Source: Rhodospirillaceae bacterium (lineage in GTDB: Bacteria > Pseudomonadota > Alphaproteobacteria > SP197). Taken from it: 64,000 nt of DNA. Location of the stretch: contig PBNE01000021.1 in the NCBI GenBank assembly GCA_002722885.1, positions 1 to 64,000 of the forward strand. The letters run 5' to 3'. The position numbers and the translations under genes are program-made. Positions 17,709-28,675 of this stretch are shown piece by piece (the first letter of the stretch is position 1; every line of letters begins with the position of its first letter). Under the pieces are notes generated by a model, which was not told the DNA's origin, made no database searches, and worked only from the letters and a program-made list of their open reading frames with translations.

Positions 17709-19118
17709 ATGTCTGACGCCGAGAGCATTCTGAAGAGGATCAAGGACGAAGAAATCCCCTATATCGATCTGCGCTTCACCGACCCCCGGGGCAAGTGGCA
17801 GCACCTGACCATGGCCGCGCGCATGATCGATGAAGACGTCTTCACCGACGGCATCATGTTCGACGGCTCATCGATTGCCGGCTGGAAGGCGATCAACGAA
17901 AGCGACATGACGCTGATGCCCGATCCCGCGTCGGCCGTGATGGACCCGTTCGAGCCGCAGCCCACCTTGATCATGAACAGCGACATCCTGGAGCCGGCCT
18001 CGGGCCAGCCCTATGACCGCGATCCCCGCTCCACGGCCAAGCGCGCCGAGGCCTATCTGGCCTATACCGGGATCGGCGACACCGCCTTTTTCGGTCCGGA
18101 GCTGGAATTTTTCGTATTCGACAGCGTGCGGTTTTCCACCGAGCCGCATGCCATGGGTTATCACCTCGATTCCGAGGAAGGCCCCTACAACGACAGCACC
18201 CACTATGACGACGGCAACCTGGCCCATCGACCGCGCGACAAGGGCGGTTACTTCCCCGTGGCCCCGGTCGACAGCGCCGGCGAACTGCGCGGTGAGATGC
18301 TCACGGTGATGGCCCAGATGGGCGTGCCGATCGACAAGCATCACCACGAGGTCGCTCCGGGCCAGCATGAGCTGGGCATGACCTTCGGCACGCTACTCGA
18401 TTGCGCCGATCTGGTGCAGACCTACAAGTACGTCGTGCACCGCGTGGCGCACTCCTACGGCAAGACGGCGACCTTCATGCCCAAGCCCGTGATGTACGAC
18501 AACGGCTCGGGCATGCATGTCCACCAGTCGATCTGGAAGGACGGCAAGCCGCTCTTCGCCGGTAACGGTTATGCCGATCTTTCCGAGATGGCGCTCTACT
18601 ACATCGGCGGCATCATCAAGCACGCCAAGGCACTGAACGCCTTCACCAACGCCTCTACCAACAGCTACAAGCGTCTGGTTCCGGGCTTCGAGGCGCCGGT
18701 CCTGTTGGCCTACAGCTCGCGCAACCGTTCGGCCTCGTGCCGCATTCCGTTTGCGTCCTCCCCCAAGGCCAAGCGTGTCGAGGTTCGTTTCCCCGATCCC
18801 ACGGCCAACCCCTACTTCGCTTTCTCGGCGATGATGATGGCGGGCCTGGACGGCATCGAGAACAAGATTCATCCCGGCGACGCGATGGACAAGAATCTCT
18901 ACGACCTGCCGCCCGAAGAGCTCAAGGACGTGCCCACCGTCTGCGCCAGCCTGCGCGAGGCGCTTGAGAGCCTGGATGCCGACCGCGACTTCCTGAAGAA
19001 AGGCGAGGTGTTCTCCGACGACCTGATCGACGGCTACATCGATCTGAAGATGGAAGACGTCCAGCGCTTCGAGATCACGACCCACCCGGTCGAGTTCGAC
19101 ATGTACTACAGCGTCTGA
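17709..19118 (+). CDS. glnA: glutamine synthetase type I
   Basis: 469 aa; [74 protein letters not shown]. Confidence 0.98.
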   Translation: MSDAESILKRIKDEEIPYIDLRFTDPRGKWQHLTMAARMIDEDVFTDGIMFDGSSIAGWKAINESDMTLMPDPASAVMDPFEPQPTLIMNSDILEPASGQPYDRDPRSTAKRAEAYLAYTGIGDTAFFGPELEFFVFDSVRFSTEPHAMGYHLDSEEGPYNDSTHYDDGNLAHRPRDKGGYFPVAPVDSAGELRGEMLTVMAQMGVPIDKHHHEVAPGQHELGMTFGTLLDCADLVQTYKYVVHRVAHSYGKTATFMPKPVMYDNGSGMHVHQSIWKDGKPLFAGNGYADLSEMALYYIGGIIKHAKALNAFTNASTNSYKRLVPGFEAPVLLAYSSRNRSASCRIPFASSPKAKRVEVRFPDPTANPYFAFSAMMMAGLDGIENKIHPGDAMDKNLYDLPPEELKDVPTVCASLREALESLDADRDFLKKGEVFSDDLIDGYIDLKMEDVQRFEITTHPVEFDMYYSV

Positions 19119-19142
19119 TCCCACAGACCAGACCGACCTAGA

Positions 19143-19182
19143 AAGGGGCGCGGCACCGCAAGGTCCGCGCCCCTTCTTCATT
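19143..19182 (+). terminator. glnA terminator
   Basis: 11-bp stem aaggggcgcgg/ccgcgcccctt followed by cttcattttct. Confidence 0.8.
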
Positions 19183-19256
19183 TTCTATACTAAGCGCTTT
19201 CGCTGTAGGGTCGCCCGCCCACCAGCCTCCCTCGAAGGGAGGAGAAAGAACAACAC

Positions 19257-20438
19257 GTGACACAACAGGCCACAGAAACGTCCAGCACCCTCACCCCAGC
19301 ACAGAGGCGGCGCGGCCTTGCGGCGGTGCTGATGGGGATGCTGGTGATCGGGGTGAATGTGGGGCTGTTCAACCCGCTGATCTCGCTAAATCTCGAGGCA
19401 CGCGGGGTGTCGACCACATTCAACGGCATCAACGCCGCCGTGCCCTACATCGCGGCCATCATGTTCGCGCCGTTGGTCCCAAGGCTCGCGCGGCGGATGG
19501 GACTGCTGGGCGTGCTGTTTCTGTCCGGTGCGATCGACATCGCGGTCATCCTGGCCTTCACGCTAAACGACGACACCTGGGTCTGGCTGGGTCTGCGCTT
19601 CCTGATGGGCCTGGGCATGCTGTTCCACTGGGTCGGCAGTGAGATCTGGGTCAACGCCGCGGTCACCGACGCCAACCGGGGCAAAGTTCTGGGACTAAAC
19701 GGCGCCTTGTTTTCGGCCGGGATGATCTGCGGACCGCTAGTGCTGGGCTGGACCGGCACGGCGACCAACCTGCCCTTCTACATCAGCGCCGGGCTGATCG
19801 TGGCGGCCATGTCGCCCCTGTTTTTTGCCTTCGGCACCGCGCCCGACGCCAGCGGCTCGCACAAGACGCGGCTGCTACAGACGGTCCGCGATGCGCCGAC
19901 CCCCATGGCCGGCGCCCTGCTTGAGGGCATCATCTTTGTCGCGCTGTTTGTGCAGCTTCCGATCTACGGCGTGCGCAGCGGCCTGATCGAAGGCGACGCG
20001 GTGAGCCTGCTTTCCGCGCTCGTGATCGGCGGTACCGCGGCCCCGATGGGCATCGGCTGGCTGGCCGACAGGATGGACCGCCGCGTGCTCCTGATTATCT
20101 GCGGCGTCATCACACTGGCCGCCATTCTGATGCTGCCGCTTGTTTTCACCTCGGTCTGGATAACCTGGGCGCTGCTGATCGTGTGGGGCGGTGCAGGCAG
20201 CGGCTTCTACACGGTGGGCCTGGTGCGGCTGGGTGAAAAGTTTGGCCCGGCCCAACTCGGCATGGCGACCGCCGCCTTTGTCATGGCAACCCACGTCGGC
20301 AGCCTGGCCGGCCCCGTGATCGCCGGGATCGGCATGGACCTTTGGGACCCCGACGGCTTCATCGCTGCCATGGCGATCGCCGTCGCCCTCTTCGTGGCCT
20401 TCGCGATCTGGCGCTATCTCAAGAGCAACGAGAGCTGA
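19257..20438 (+). CDS. MFS transporter
   Basis: 393 aa, GTG start, 12-TM pattern, FMGLGMLFHWVGSEIWVNAAVTDANRGKVLGLNGALFSAG. Confidence 0.88.
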   Translation: MTQQATETSSTLTPAQRRRGLAAVLMGMLVIGVNVGLFNPLISLNLEARGVSTTFNGINAAVPYIAAIMFAPLVPRLARRMGLLGVLFLSGAIDIAVILAFTLNDDTWVWLGLRFLMGLGMLFHWVGSEIWVNAAVTDANRGKVLGLNGALFSAGMICGPLVLGWTGTATNLPFYISAGLIVAAMSPLFFAFGTAPDASGSHKTRLLQTVRDAPTPMAGALLEGIIFVALFVQLPIYGVRSGLIEGDAVSLLSALVIGGTAAPMGIGWLADRMDRRVLLIICGVITLAAILMLPLVFTSVWITWALLIVWGGAGSGFYTVGLVRLGEKFGPAQLGMATAAFVMATHVGSLAGPVIAGIGMDLWDPDGFIAAMAIAVALFVAFAIWRYLKSNES

Positions 20439-20458
20439 CCGCTCGCGCCAACTGAGCG

Positions 20459-21280
20459 TCAGTCGAAGACCCTAGGGTCCGTGAGAGGATCAACCAGCTC
20501 GCGGTAAAGCAGACTGGCGGCGGAGACGATGGTCGAGACCATCACGATCAGCACAGTGGTGACCACAAAGCTCGCCAGCATGTTGAGAACGACGCCGAGG
20601 TCGCGCTCGGCGACGCTGGTGACGATCTCGATAATCGCCAGATCAATCAGGCCCAGAGGCACGACCATCAATGCCAGCACAGCCGCGACGCGGAACACCT
20701 GCCCCGAGGTGGCGCGCCAACTCAGGGCGAGATCAGCCCCGCGTCCTATAGCGATAGCCGGAAGCACCAGAAGGCTGCGACCAACCAGCATCAGCACCAG
20801 GCCCGGGCCCATGACCATGGCCACGGTCATGGAGACCGGATCGGCGCCCGAAGAGGTCCAGACCATCGGCACAATGGACACTGCCATCATCACGAAGACC
20901 ATCAGAAACACCGCTGCGACCGTGTAGAGCAGTTCGTTCCGGCCGAGCCTGAAGTAAATGCGTCGGTTTTCCTGGTGTTCATCGCGAAGGATCGCGCGAT
21001 GCCAGCCGACCGCGACCATGGCGTGAACCATGGCCGTCACGATGGCGAGGATCGAAAACACCAGCATATAACTGGCCGGGAGTGTTTCGGTCTCGGTACC
21101 GGCCACAGATTCCGGCAGTTCACCACTGACGATGCGGCCCACGATCGCAAGCAGCAGTGCCGCAAACCAGCTCAGGCGCAGGATCGTGTCGAGACCTCGA
21201 AAGGTCACGACATAGGACTGCCAGACGAGCTGCAGGGGGCGGATTATCGGTGTCGCCGTCATAACGAGAAGCGGTAACAC
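20459..21280 (-). CDS. multi-pass membrane protein
   Basis: 273 aa, several hydrophobic segments. Confidence 0.65.
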   Translation of the reverse strand: MLPLLVMTATPIIRPLQLVWQSYVVTFRGLDTILRLSWFAALLLAIVGRIVSGELPESVAGTETETLPASYMLVFSILAIVTAMVHAMVAVGWHRAILRDEHQENRRIYFRLGRNELLYTVAAVFLMVFVMMAVSIVPMVWTSSGADPVSMTVAMVMGPGLVLMLVGRSLLVLPAIAIGRGADLALSWRATSGQVFRVAAVLALMVVPLGLIDLAIIEIVTSVAERDLGVVLNMLASFVVTTVLIVMVSTIVSAASLLYRELVDPLTDPRVFD

Positions 21281-21337
21281 AGGGCAAGCAACATTGGCGA
21301 CAGTGTTCGCACCCTGCGGATCACACTGTGCGGTGCC

Positions 21338-22279
21338 TCAAATAAAATGATCCTCCGGCCGCGCCACAACCTGTGCATGAATGAGGCCCAGCATGGCGGC
21401 GAACACGACGTGGCCGGCAACAAACAGCACGTTGAATAACGAGGACAGGATGATCCACAGCGGCAGCATGTCGGCGATGGCCTGTTCGATATCGGCATCT
21501 CGCTTGAACACGCCCTCAGGCATCGCGGCGTAGAGCACAAAACCCACCAAGGCCATGCCGATCAGGAGGACAACAAACGACAAAAAGCCGATGTTCAGCG
21601 CCACACAGAAGATCCGCCAAGTGTTGCCCCGGGTCCGCCGCCAGACGGCAAACAGGTCGAGCCCGCCGTTGCAGGCGACCTGGGGAAACAGCAGCGCAAG
21701 CCGGGTTATCACAACAAACAGCGCGACATAAAGCACCAACATTACGGCGTAGCCGATGGGGCCGGCGACAGCGACTGCAAGCGTGGCAACGATGAAGACC
21801 GCAATGAAACCAACGAAGAAAATCAGGCCCCAGATGATCAGCGCACCCAGCATTTCGAGTTCGAGCGAACCGAAGCGCAACACCATCCAGCGCCCGACCG
21901 CGTCGTCACCCAGCGCCGCGAAACGGCACCAGCGCACCAACAGCATCGCGCCACTGCCCAGCCAGACCAGCAGGCCGAGCATGTTGAGAGCACCAACGAG
22001 GTTCATGGAATCCTGTGTCGCGCCGTAGCGGGACAAAAACTCCTCTTCCGACGTCTGGCCATTGGCCACCTGCTCCAGAGCCTTGGTCATCTCCGGAAAC
22101 TGCTCGAACAGCGCCTGCATCGCATCCATGGTCAGCAGCGCGGATCCCAGGAGGATCGCCAGGATGATACCCAATACCAGCGCCGAGAGCCGGAACCAGG
22201 TACCAAAATGAGCCACGATGACCGCGATCGATGCGAGCGAGGTTTTCCAGATGGGAATGGTGTGTATCGTGTCTGCCAC
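21338..22279 (-). CDS. multi-pass membrane protein, similar layout to its neighbour
   Basis: 313 aa, several hydrophobic segments, RRTRGNTWRIFCVALNIGFLSFVVLLIG. Confidence 0.65.
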   Translation of the reverse strand: MADTIHTIPIWKTSLASIAVIVAHFGTWFRLSALVLGIILAILLGSALLTMDAMQALFEQFPEMTKALEQVANGQTSEEEFLSRYGATQDSMNLVGALNMLGLLVWLGSGAMLLVRWCRFAALGDDAVGRWMVLRFGSLELEMLGALIIWGLIFFVGFIAVFIVATLAVAVAGPIGYAVMLVLYVALFVVITRLALLFPQVACNGGLDLFAVWRRTRGNTWRIFCVALNIGFLSFVVLLIGMALVGFVLYAAMPEGVFKRDADIEQAIADMLPLWIILSSLFNVLFVAGHVVFAAMLGLIHAQVVARPEDHFI

Positions 22280-22397
22280 GGCTGCTGCGTAATTTTGAAC
22301 TTATCCGGCGGAGCTACAACATACAGGGTGTTGTCCCGACAGACACCCATCATCTGCTTGCGGCGGGTAATTTGTTCCCTCTATAGTCCCGCGCAGG

Positions 22398-24359
22398 ATG
22401 GAAGACCTTTTCGACAGCAAATCGGCCGCCAAATCGAGCTATTCCGCCAAGGACATCGAGGTCCTGGAGGGGCTGGAACCGGTGCGGCGGCGCCCTGCGA
22501 TGTATATCGGCGGGACCGATGACGGCGGACTGCATCATCTCTTCGCCGAGGTGCTCGACAACGCCATGGACGAGGCGGTGGCGGGCCATGCCGACCGGAT
22601 CGAGGTGCATCTGGCGTCAGACGGCATCTGCACGGTATCCGACAATGGCCGTGGCATCCCGACGGACCCGCATCCGAAGAATAAGAAGCTTTCGGCGCTC
22701 GAAGTGATCCTGACCACGCTCCATGCCGGCGGGAAGTTTTCGGGCAAGGTTTATGCGACCTCCGGCGGTCTGCACGGGGTCGGTGTCAGTGTCGTGAACG
22801 CGCTGTCTGACACACTCACGGTCGAGGTCGCGCGCGACAAAATGCTGTGGCGCCAGTCCTATGCCCGCGGCGAGCCGACTTCGAAGCTGAAGCAGGCCGG
22901 CAAGGTGCAGAACCGGCGTGGGACCACGGTGATCTTCCATCCCGACCCCGAGATCTTCACCGAGAACACCGTGATGCGTCCGGCCCGCCTGTTCCGCATG
23001 GCGCGCTCGAAGGCCTATCTGTTCCGGGGTGTGAAAATCCGCTGGTCGTGCGACGCCGCCCTGATCAAGGATGAGACCCCGGCCGAGGCAGAGTTCCACT
23101 TTCCCGGTGGTCTGGGTGATTTTCTTTCAGCCATTGTCGAGAAGCGACCCACCGCGAACCCCAAGCCGTTCCTGGGCAGCGCGGCGCTGGCCGACGATGC
23201 CGGCAAGGTCGAATGGGCGATCACCTGGCCCTATGACGGCGAGGGCTACATCTCGACCTATTGCAACACCGTGCCCACGCCCGAGGGCGGAACGCATGAG
23301 AACGGTATGCGCAACGCGCTGACCAAGGCCCTGCGCGCCTATGGCGAGCGGGTCGGCGTCAAGAAGGCCGAAAAGCTCTCGGCCGATGATGTGGTCGGCG
23401 GCGGTGTGATCCTGCTGTCGGCTTTCATCCGCGATCCACAGTTCCAGGGGCAGACCAAGGAGAAGCTGGTTAACGCCGATGTGAACCGGCTGGTCGACCA
23501 GGCCATTCGTGACCATGCCGACCACTTCTTGACCGGCGACCCCGAAGGGGCGAACGACCTGTTGCAGCTCGCGATCGACCGGCTGGACGAACGGCAGCGC
23601 AAGAAGGCGGAGAAGGAGGTCAAGCGTAAGGCCCCTGCCCGCAAGCTGCGGCTGCCCGGCAAGCTGGCTGACTGCACCCGCTCAGGTTCCGACGGCACGG
23701 AGCTTTTCGTGGTCGAGGGTGATTCGGCGGGCGGATCGGCCAAGCAGGCGCGCAACCGCGACACCCAGGCCGTGCTGCCGCTCCGCGGCAAGATCCTGAA
23801 CGTGGCCAGCGCCTCGGACGACAAGAAACGCGCCAATCAGGAGCTGCAGGACCTGATGCAGGCCCTGGGCTGCGGCACCGGCAAGGGCTACAACGGTGAC
23901 GACCTGCGCTATGACCGCGTCGTCATCATGACCGACGCCGATGTCGACGGCGCCCACATCGCCTCGCTGCTGATGACCTATTTCTATCGTGAGCTGCCGG
24001 ACCTGATCCGCGAGGGTCATCTGTTCCTTGCCGTGCCGCCGCTCTACCGCCTGTCGAAGGGCGGCGACGTGGTCTATGCCCGCGACGACGCGCACAAGGA
24101 CGCACTGATGGAAAGTCACTTCAAGGGCAGCAGCAAGGTGGAGATCAGCCGCTTCAAGGGCTTGGGCGAAATGCCCGTAGCACAGTTAAAGGAAACCACG
24201 ATGAACCCCGCCAGCCGCACCATGCTGCGGGTCGACATCGCCGAAGACGACGAACGACGCACGATCAAGCGAGTCGAAAGCCTGATGGGCCGCAAACCCG
24301 AACTGCGCTTCAAGTTCATCCAGGAGCACGCCAGTGAGGTCGCCGACCTGGATATCTGA
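22398..24359 (+). CDS. parE: DNA topoisomerase IV subunit B
   Basis: RRRPAMYIGGTDDGGLHHLFAEVLDNAMDEAVAGHA...TSGGLHGVGVSVVNALS...EGDSAGGSAKQARNRDTQAVLPLRGKILNV...MTDADVDGAHIASLLMTYFYR. Confidence 0.96.
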   Translation: MEDLFDSKSAAKSSYSAKDIEVLEGLEPVRRRPAMYIGGTDDGGLHHLFAEVLDNAMDEAVAGHADRIEVHLASDGICTVSDNGRGIPTDPHPKNKKLSALEVILTTLHAGGKFSGKVYATSGGLHGVGVSVVNALSDTLTVEVARDKMLWRQSYARGEPTSKLKQAGKVQNRRGTTVIFHPDPEIFTENTVMRPARLFRMARSKAYLFRGVKIRWSCDAALIKDETPAEAEFHFPGGLGDFLSAIVEKRPTANPKPFLGSAALADDAGKVEWAITWPYDGEGYISTYCNTVPTPEGGTHENGMRNALTKALRAYGERVGVKKAEKLSADDVVGGGVILLSAFIRDPQFQGQTKEKLVNADVNRLVDQAIRDHADHFLTGDPEGANDLLQLAIDRLDERQRKKAEKEVKRKAPARKLRLPGKLADCTRSGSDGTELFVVEGDSAGGSAKQARNRDTQAVLPLRGKILNVASASDDKKRANQELQDLMQALGCGTGKGYNGDDLRYDRVVIMTDADVDGAHIASLLMTYFYRELPDLIREGHLFLAVPPLYRLSKGGDVVYARDDAHKDALMESHFKGSSKVEISRFKGLGEMPVAQLKETTMNPASRTMLRVDIAEDDERRTIKRVESLMGRKPELRFKFIQEHASEVADLDI

Positions 24360-24366
24360 TCGGGCG

Positions 24367-24904
24367 TCAGTCGGTATCCAACCCTGCGCTTCGGCAGGCA
24401 GGCGATGATGGTGATGCTTTGCAGAAGGGATTGGCCCAAACTGCAACACCCGGTTCGTGCTCGTAGATATCGCGTGCTACATTGCTCCCGTCGCCAAACC
24501 AACGCGTATAGGCAGCGTTGTAGCTGGCACGGAAATCCGCAGGCTGGGTGTCCATGTCGATCATCGTCATGGTGTCGTCGAGGGTGACGACGAAATCGTT
24601 CTGACAGATCCGTCAACAGTTCGTGTCTTCACCCTGATAGCCGCCTCTGTTGCCGGCGACATCACGCATGAAACCCCGGGCGCCCTCGGCATAGGAGGAA
24701 CCGAACCATTCGACCAGCAGGGCGTAATAGAGCGCCTGGAGATGCTGGGGGTCCTGGGAAAACAGTCACAGATGACGGTAAAGCCGAGGAACCGGCCCAG
24801 TGTGTCGGCAGGGACATGGTCCTGAGCAAGGCTGCGCTTCGGTTGAGCAGAGTGACCAGGACCAACACAATCAGGAGCGAACTAAATGGTAAACGTGCAG
24901 ACAT
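24367..24904 (-). pseudogene. degraded secreted protein gene (frameshifts plus in-frame TGA)
   Basis: signal-peptide-like MSARLPFSSLLIVLVLVTLLNRSAA then LAQDHVPADTLGRFLGFTVICDCFP, QDPQHLQALYYALLVEWFGSSYAEGARGFMRDVAGNRGGYQGEDTNC*RICQNDFVVTLDD..., distributed over three frames. Confidence 0.55.
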
Positions 24905-25021
24905 TCGATGATGTTTCCCCGTCGCCACAACGGGATCAAGCAAAGACCCCGCGCGACCGTCACCGTGACGTGGCTCTCTTGTGGTTCGCACCATCGGCCG
25001 AAATCTCACAGGATCGGGGGC

Positions 25022-25594
25022 ATGAAGCTGGTGCTATTACTCTCTGTCCTGATGGTCCTGTCGGCGTGCGCCAGCCTCGACAACGGCGTGGTCGTGCGCA
25101 ATGTGCAGCACCAGCCGTTCTATTCACCGGATATCGTGCATTGGGCTGGCGCCGGGCGTGACATTCGTCTGGTGATGACGGTGCCTGGTAAAACGGGCGA
25201 TGCGCAACCTTTGTCTGAAGCGACAACATCAGCGGTCGCCAGCATGCCGTGGCTACCCTTTGGACGGGTGACCGATGCACCCGACGGCTCAGAACGGGAC
25301 AATTTCCATTTGGCCATTGTGTTGGACGCACCGGAGACCATGGCTGGCAAAGACGCCTGCGCAGGGACCGTTGAGCCTTCGAATCTGGCTCCGGTCAGCG
25401 GACAAAGCCATATCCTCTTCGCCTTTTGCAACGATGCCAGGATCATTTCGACGGCACACTCGGTCGTGCCGGCTGTGTCTTCACCGTCGGATCCAAACTT
25501 TGCGAGGGCCGTCACCGCAGCTGTGACCGAGGCGATTCCCCTGCGCGACCCCAACCGTGTAGGCAACGGCAGAGAACCGTTTCTTGCTCCCTAG
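25022..25594 (+). CDS. predicted lipoprotein of unknown function
   Basis: MKLVLLLSVLMVLSACASLDNG lipobox. Confidence 0.6.
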   Translation: MKLVLLLSVLMVLSACASLDNGVVVRNVQHQPFYSPDIVHWAGAGRDIRLVMTVPGKTGDAQPLSEATTSAVASMPWLPFGRVTDAPDGSERDNFHLAIVLDAPETMAGKDACAGTVEPSNLAPVSGQSHILFAFCNDARIISTAHSVVPAVSSPSDPNFARAVTAAVTEAIPLRDPNRVGNGREPFLAP

Positions 25595-25714
25595 AAGGCC
25601 GCCAAAACACCCCTTCTGATTGACGAAAGGGGGGCGAAACAGGTATGGAAGCCGCACACCAGAGGCGAAATGACCATTGGAGACGCGAGAGACGCGTCGG
25701 AAGCCCCTTAAGGT

Positions 25715-27205
25715 ATGACATTTGAAGACCTGGGCCTGAGCCCTGAAGTCCTGACGGCAATCGCAGAAGCCGGTTACCGGGAACCCACACCGATTCAACA
25801 GCAAGCCATTCCGGTCGCCCTTCAGGGCCGCGACCTGCTGGGCTGTGCGCAGACCGGAACCGGCAAGACTGCCGCATTCGTTCTGCCGATGATCGATATC
25901 CTAGCCGGCGGTAAGGCCAAGGCGCGCATGCCGCGTGCCCTGATCCTGTCGCCCACGCGCGAGCTGGCGCAGCAGACCCTCGAGAACTTCGGGATCTACG
26001 CCCAGCACACCGACCTTGCCGCAGCCCTACTGATCGGCGGCAACAACATGAAGCAGCAAGAACAGGCGCTGAACGGGAACATCGATATCCTGATCGCGAC
26101 ACCAGGCCGCCTGCTCGACATGGTCGAGCGCGGCAAGTTGTTGATGATGGGCGTGAAGCATCTCGTGATCGACGAGGCCGACCGTATGCTCGATATGGGT
26201 TTCATCCCCGACGTCGAGAAGATCTGCGGCATACTGCCGCCCCTGCGGCACACGCTCATGTTCTCGGCCACCATGCCGAAGGAGGTGCGCAAACTGGCCG
26301 AGCGGTTCCTGCACAATCCCAAGGAAGTCACCGTGGCCCCGCCCGCTTCGCCCGCCGAAACGGTGGAACAGTGGCTGGTCGCAGTGGGCAACGAACGGGA
26401 CAAAGGCAAGGCCCTGCGGGAACTGCTGGCATCGGACACAGTGTCGAGCTGTATGATCTTTGCCAACCGCAAGAAAGACGTCGACACGCTCCATCGTTCG
26501 CTGAAACGCCACGGGTTCAACGTGGTGCGCATGCAAGGCGACATGGCCCAGCGTGAACGTGAGGTTGCGCTGAATGCCTTCAAATCGGGCGAAGCCAACA
26601 TGCTGGTCTGTACCGATGTGGCCGGCCGCGGCATCGACGTGTTCGGAGTGAGCCACGTGTTCTGCTTCGATGTTCCGGTCAACGCCGAGGACTACGTCCA
26701 CCGGATCGGACGTACGGGCCGTGCCGGCCATCGCGGACGGGCCTATGTTTTTGCCACGCCTGAAGACGTGAAAGCGCTGCAGGCTGTCACCCGCCTGATC
26801 AAGCGCGACCTGCCCCATGCCGAGATCGACGGTGTGAAGACCGTGTCGCTGCCCGGGATTCCCGCAGGCAAGGGCCCTGCTGCCAACGAGGCCCCGGAGA
26901 AGGCCGCCGAGGAAGCAACCGAGGGGAAGGCGCCGCGCCGCCGGCTTCGTGGCGGTGCGAAGAAATCCGCAGGCCAGGAGACTTCGCCGGACGCTGACGC
27001 TGACGCCGAGGTCGAGGCCGATGTCACCGAGGACGCGAAACAGTCAGCTGCTGAGAAAGCTCCGGCCAAGGCCGAACCTGCAGAGAAGAAGAAAGCTGAT
27101 TCCGGCGACAAGAACGATGGCCGTGTGCCCTTTGGCGAAAGTGACAACGTTCCGGCCTTCCTGTTGCGTCCCACGTTCATCGAGCAGGACGCCGACGCCC
27201 GCTGA
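25715..27205 (+). CDS. DEAD/DEAH-box RNA helicase (RhlE-like)
   Basis: AQTGTGKTAAF, PTRELAQQT, DEADRMLDMGF, SATMP, HRIGRTGRAGHRG; low-complexity acidic/basic C-terminal tail. Confidence 0.95.
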   Translation: MTFEDLGLSPEVLTAIAEAGYREPTPIQQQAIPVALQGRDLLGCAQTGTGKTAAFVLPMIDILAGGKAKARMPRALILSPTRELAQQTLENFGIYAQHTDLAAALLIGGNNMKQQEQALNGNIDILIATPGRLLDMVERGKLLMMGVKHLVIDEADRMLDMGFIPDVEKICGILPPLRHTLMFSATMPKEVRKLAERFLHNPKEVTVAPPASPAETVEQWLVAVGNERDKGKALRELLASDTVSSCMIFANRKKDVDTLHRSLKRHGFNVVRMQGDMAQREREVALNAFKSGEANMLVCTDVAGRGIDVFGVSHVFCFDVPVNAEDYVHRIGRTGRAGHRGRAYVFATPEDVKALQAVTRLIKRDLPHAEIDGVKTVSLPGIPAGKGPAANEAPEKAAEEATEGKAPRRRLRGGAKKSAGQETSPDADADAEVEADVTEDAKQSAAEKAPAKAEPAEKKKADSGDKNDGRVPFGESDNVPAFLLRPTFIEQDADAR

Positions 27206-27227
27206 CCCCCAGGAAAGGACCAGAGCC

Positions 27228-28001
27228 ATGCCACGCGGTGGAAAGATGCGCGATGCCCTGAAGGACGGGCGAAAGCAACTGGGCGGCTGGGTCAACATGG
27301 AAAGCCTGATCGCGACCGAAATCATGGCGGGCGCGGGCTTCGATATCCTGATGATCGACCAGGAGCACGGCCCCGGTGATTTCCTGAGCGCCATCGGCCA
27401 GCAACAGGCTATCCGCGCCGGCGGCCCCTGCGGCGCCTGTCTCCGGGTCTATGCCAACGACATCAACGTCATCAAAAAAACACTCGATTCCGGCATCGAC
27501 GGCCTCATGGTGCCCATGGTTGAGACGGCTGAAGCCGCCGCTGACGTGGTCGCGGCCTGCCTGATGCCGCCGCTGGGCCTCCGCGGTGTCGCGCCGGGCA
27601 ACGTGCGCGCAGCCCGTTACGGATACGAGAAAGACCACTTCATCGCGACCAAGGGTCAGGATGTCTTCATAATGACCCAGGTCGAGACCGCGACGACGGT
27701 CGAGAATCTCAAAGCCATCAACAAGCTCGGCGGCATCGACATACTGTTCATCGGGCGTAACGATCTCGCAAGTTCCATCGGCCGCCTGGATGATCAGGAT
27801 TCCAGTGAACCCCGCGAACTGCTCGCCGAAGCCGAACGCAAGATCAAGGAATCGGGCCGCTGGCTTGGCGGCATTTCGGCCCATGGTGACAGCGCCGCGG
27901 TCATGTTTGAGCGTGGCTATGACATGGTGATTGCCGCCGCTGATCACACCCTGCTGCACGACGGTGCGGGCAGTCTGGTGCGCTCACTCGCGGACCGCTG
28001 A
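27228..28001 (+). CDS. HpcH/HpaI aldolase family protein
   Basis: LGGWVNMESLIATEIMAGAGFDILMIDQEHGPGD...LDSGIDGLMVPMVETAEAA...VETATTVENLKAI...FIGRNDLASSIG. Confidence 0.9.
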   Translation: MPRGGKMRDALKDGRKQLGGWVNMESLIATEIMAGAGFDILMIDQEHGPGDFLSAIGQQQAIRAGGPCGACLRVYANDINVIKKTLDSGIDGLMVPMVETAEAAADVVAACLMPPLGLRGVAPGNVRAARYGYEKDHFIATKGQDVFIMTQVETATTVENLKAINKLGGIDILFIGRNDLASSIGRLDDQDSSEPRELLAEAERKIKESGRWLGGISAHGDSAAVMFERGYDMVIAAADHTLLHDGAGSLVRSLADR

Positions 28002-28005
28002 CACC

Positions 28006-28674
28006 GTGGCCGGTTTCAAGCCCATCCTGGAAATCGCTCTGGAGCGCACCGATGGCGCCGAACGCCTTGAGGCTTCCCTGCCCGTTCCCGCGACAGCCGA
28101 TGAACTCGCTGCAATCAGCGACGACCGGTATCTGTCGGACATGTGCCGCCGCGTGTTTCGTGCGGGCCTCAAGCATTCTCTCGTCGACAGCAAATGGCCC
28201 GCCTTTGAAGAGGTCTTCCACGACTTCGTACCGGGACGCGTGACGCTGATGAACGACGAAGAGATGGAAGCCTGCATGGGCAACAAGGCCATCATCCGCC
28301 ATTGGGCCAAGATCAGTTCCGTGCGCGCCAATGCAGCGGCCATGCAGGCAGTGATTAAGGATCACGGCAGCTTCGGCCGCTGGCTAGCCGACTGGCCGGG
28401 CGACGACATCATGGGCCTGTGGGACAGGCTGGCGAAGGATTTCAGCCAGCTCGGCGGGAACTCCGGCCCCTACTTCCTGCGTATGGTGGGCAAGGACACC
28501 TTTGTCCTGACCGGGGATGTGATCCAGGGTCTGATCGATGCCGGTGTGGTGGCCAAAAAACCCACGACCAAGACCGACAAGGCCAAGGTTCAGGCCGCGT
28601 TCAACGGCTGGGCCGAAGAAACAGGATGGCCACTCTGCCAGGTGTCTCGCATCCTGGCGTTGTCTGTCGGCTGA
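28006..28674 (+). CDS. DNA-3-methyladenine glycosylase I-like protein
   Basis: LSDMCRRVFRAGLKHSLVDSKWPAFEEVFHDF...NKAIIRHWAKISSVRANA...GPYFLRMVGKDTFVLTGDV; GTG start. Confidence 0.75.
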   Translation: MAGFKPILEIALERTDGAERLEASLPVPATADELAAISDDRYLSDMCRRVFRAGLKHSLVDSKWPAFEEVFHDFVPGRVTLMNDEEMEACMGNKAIIRHWAKISSVRANAAAMQAVIKDHGSFGRWLADWPGDDIMGLWDRLAKDFSQLGGNSGPYFLRMVGKDTFVLTGDVIQGLIDAGVVAKKPTTKTDKAKVQAAFNGWAEETGWPLCQVSRILALSVG

Positions 28675-28675
28675 T

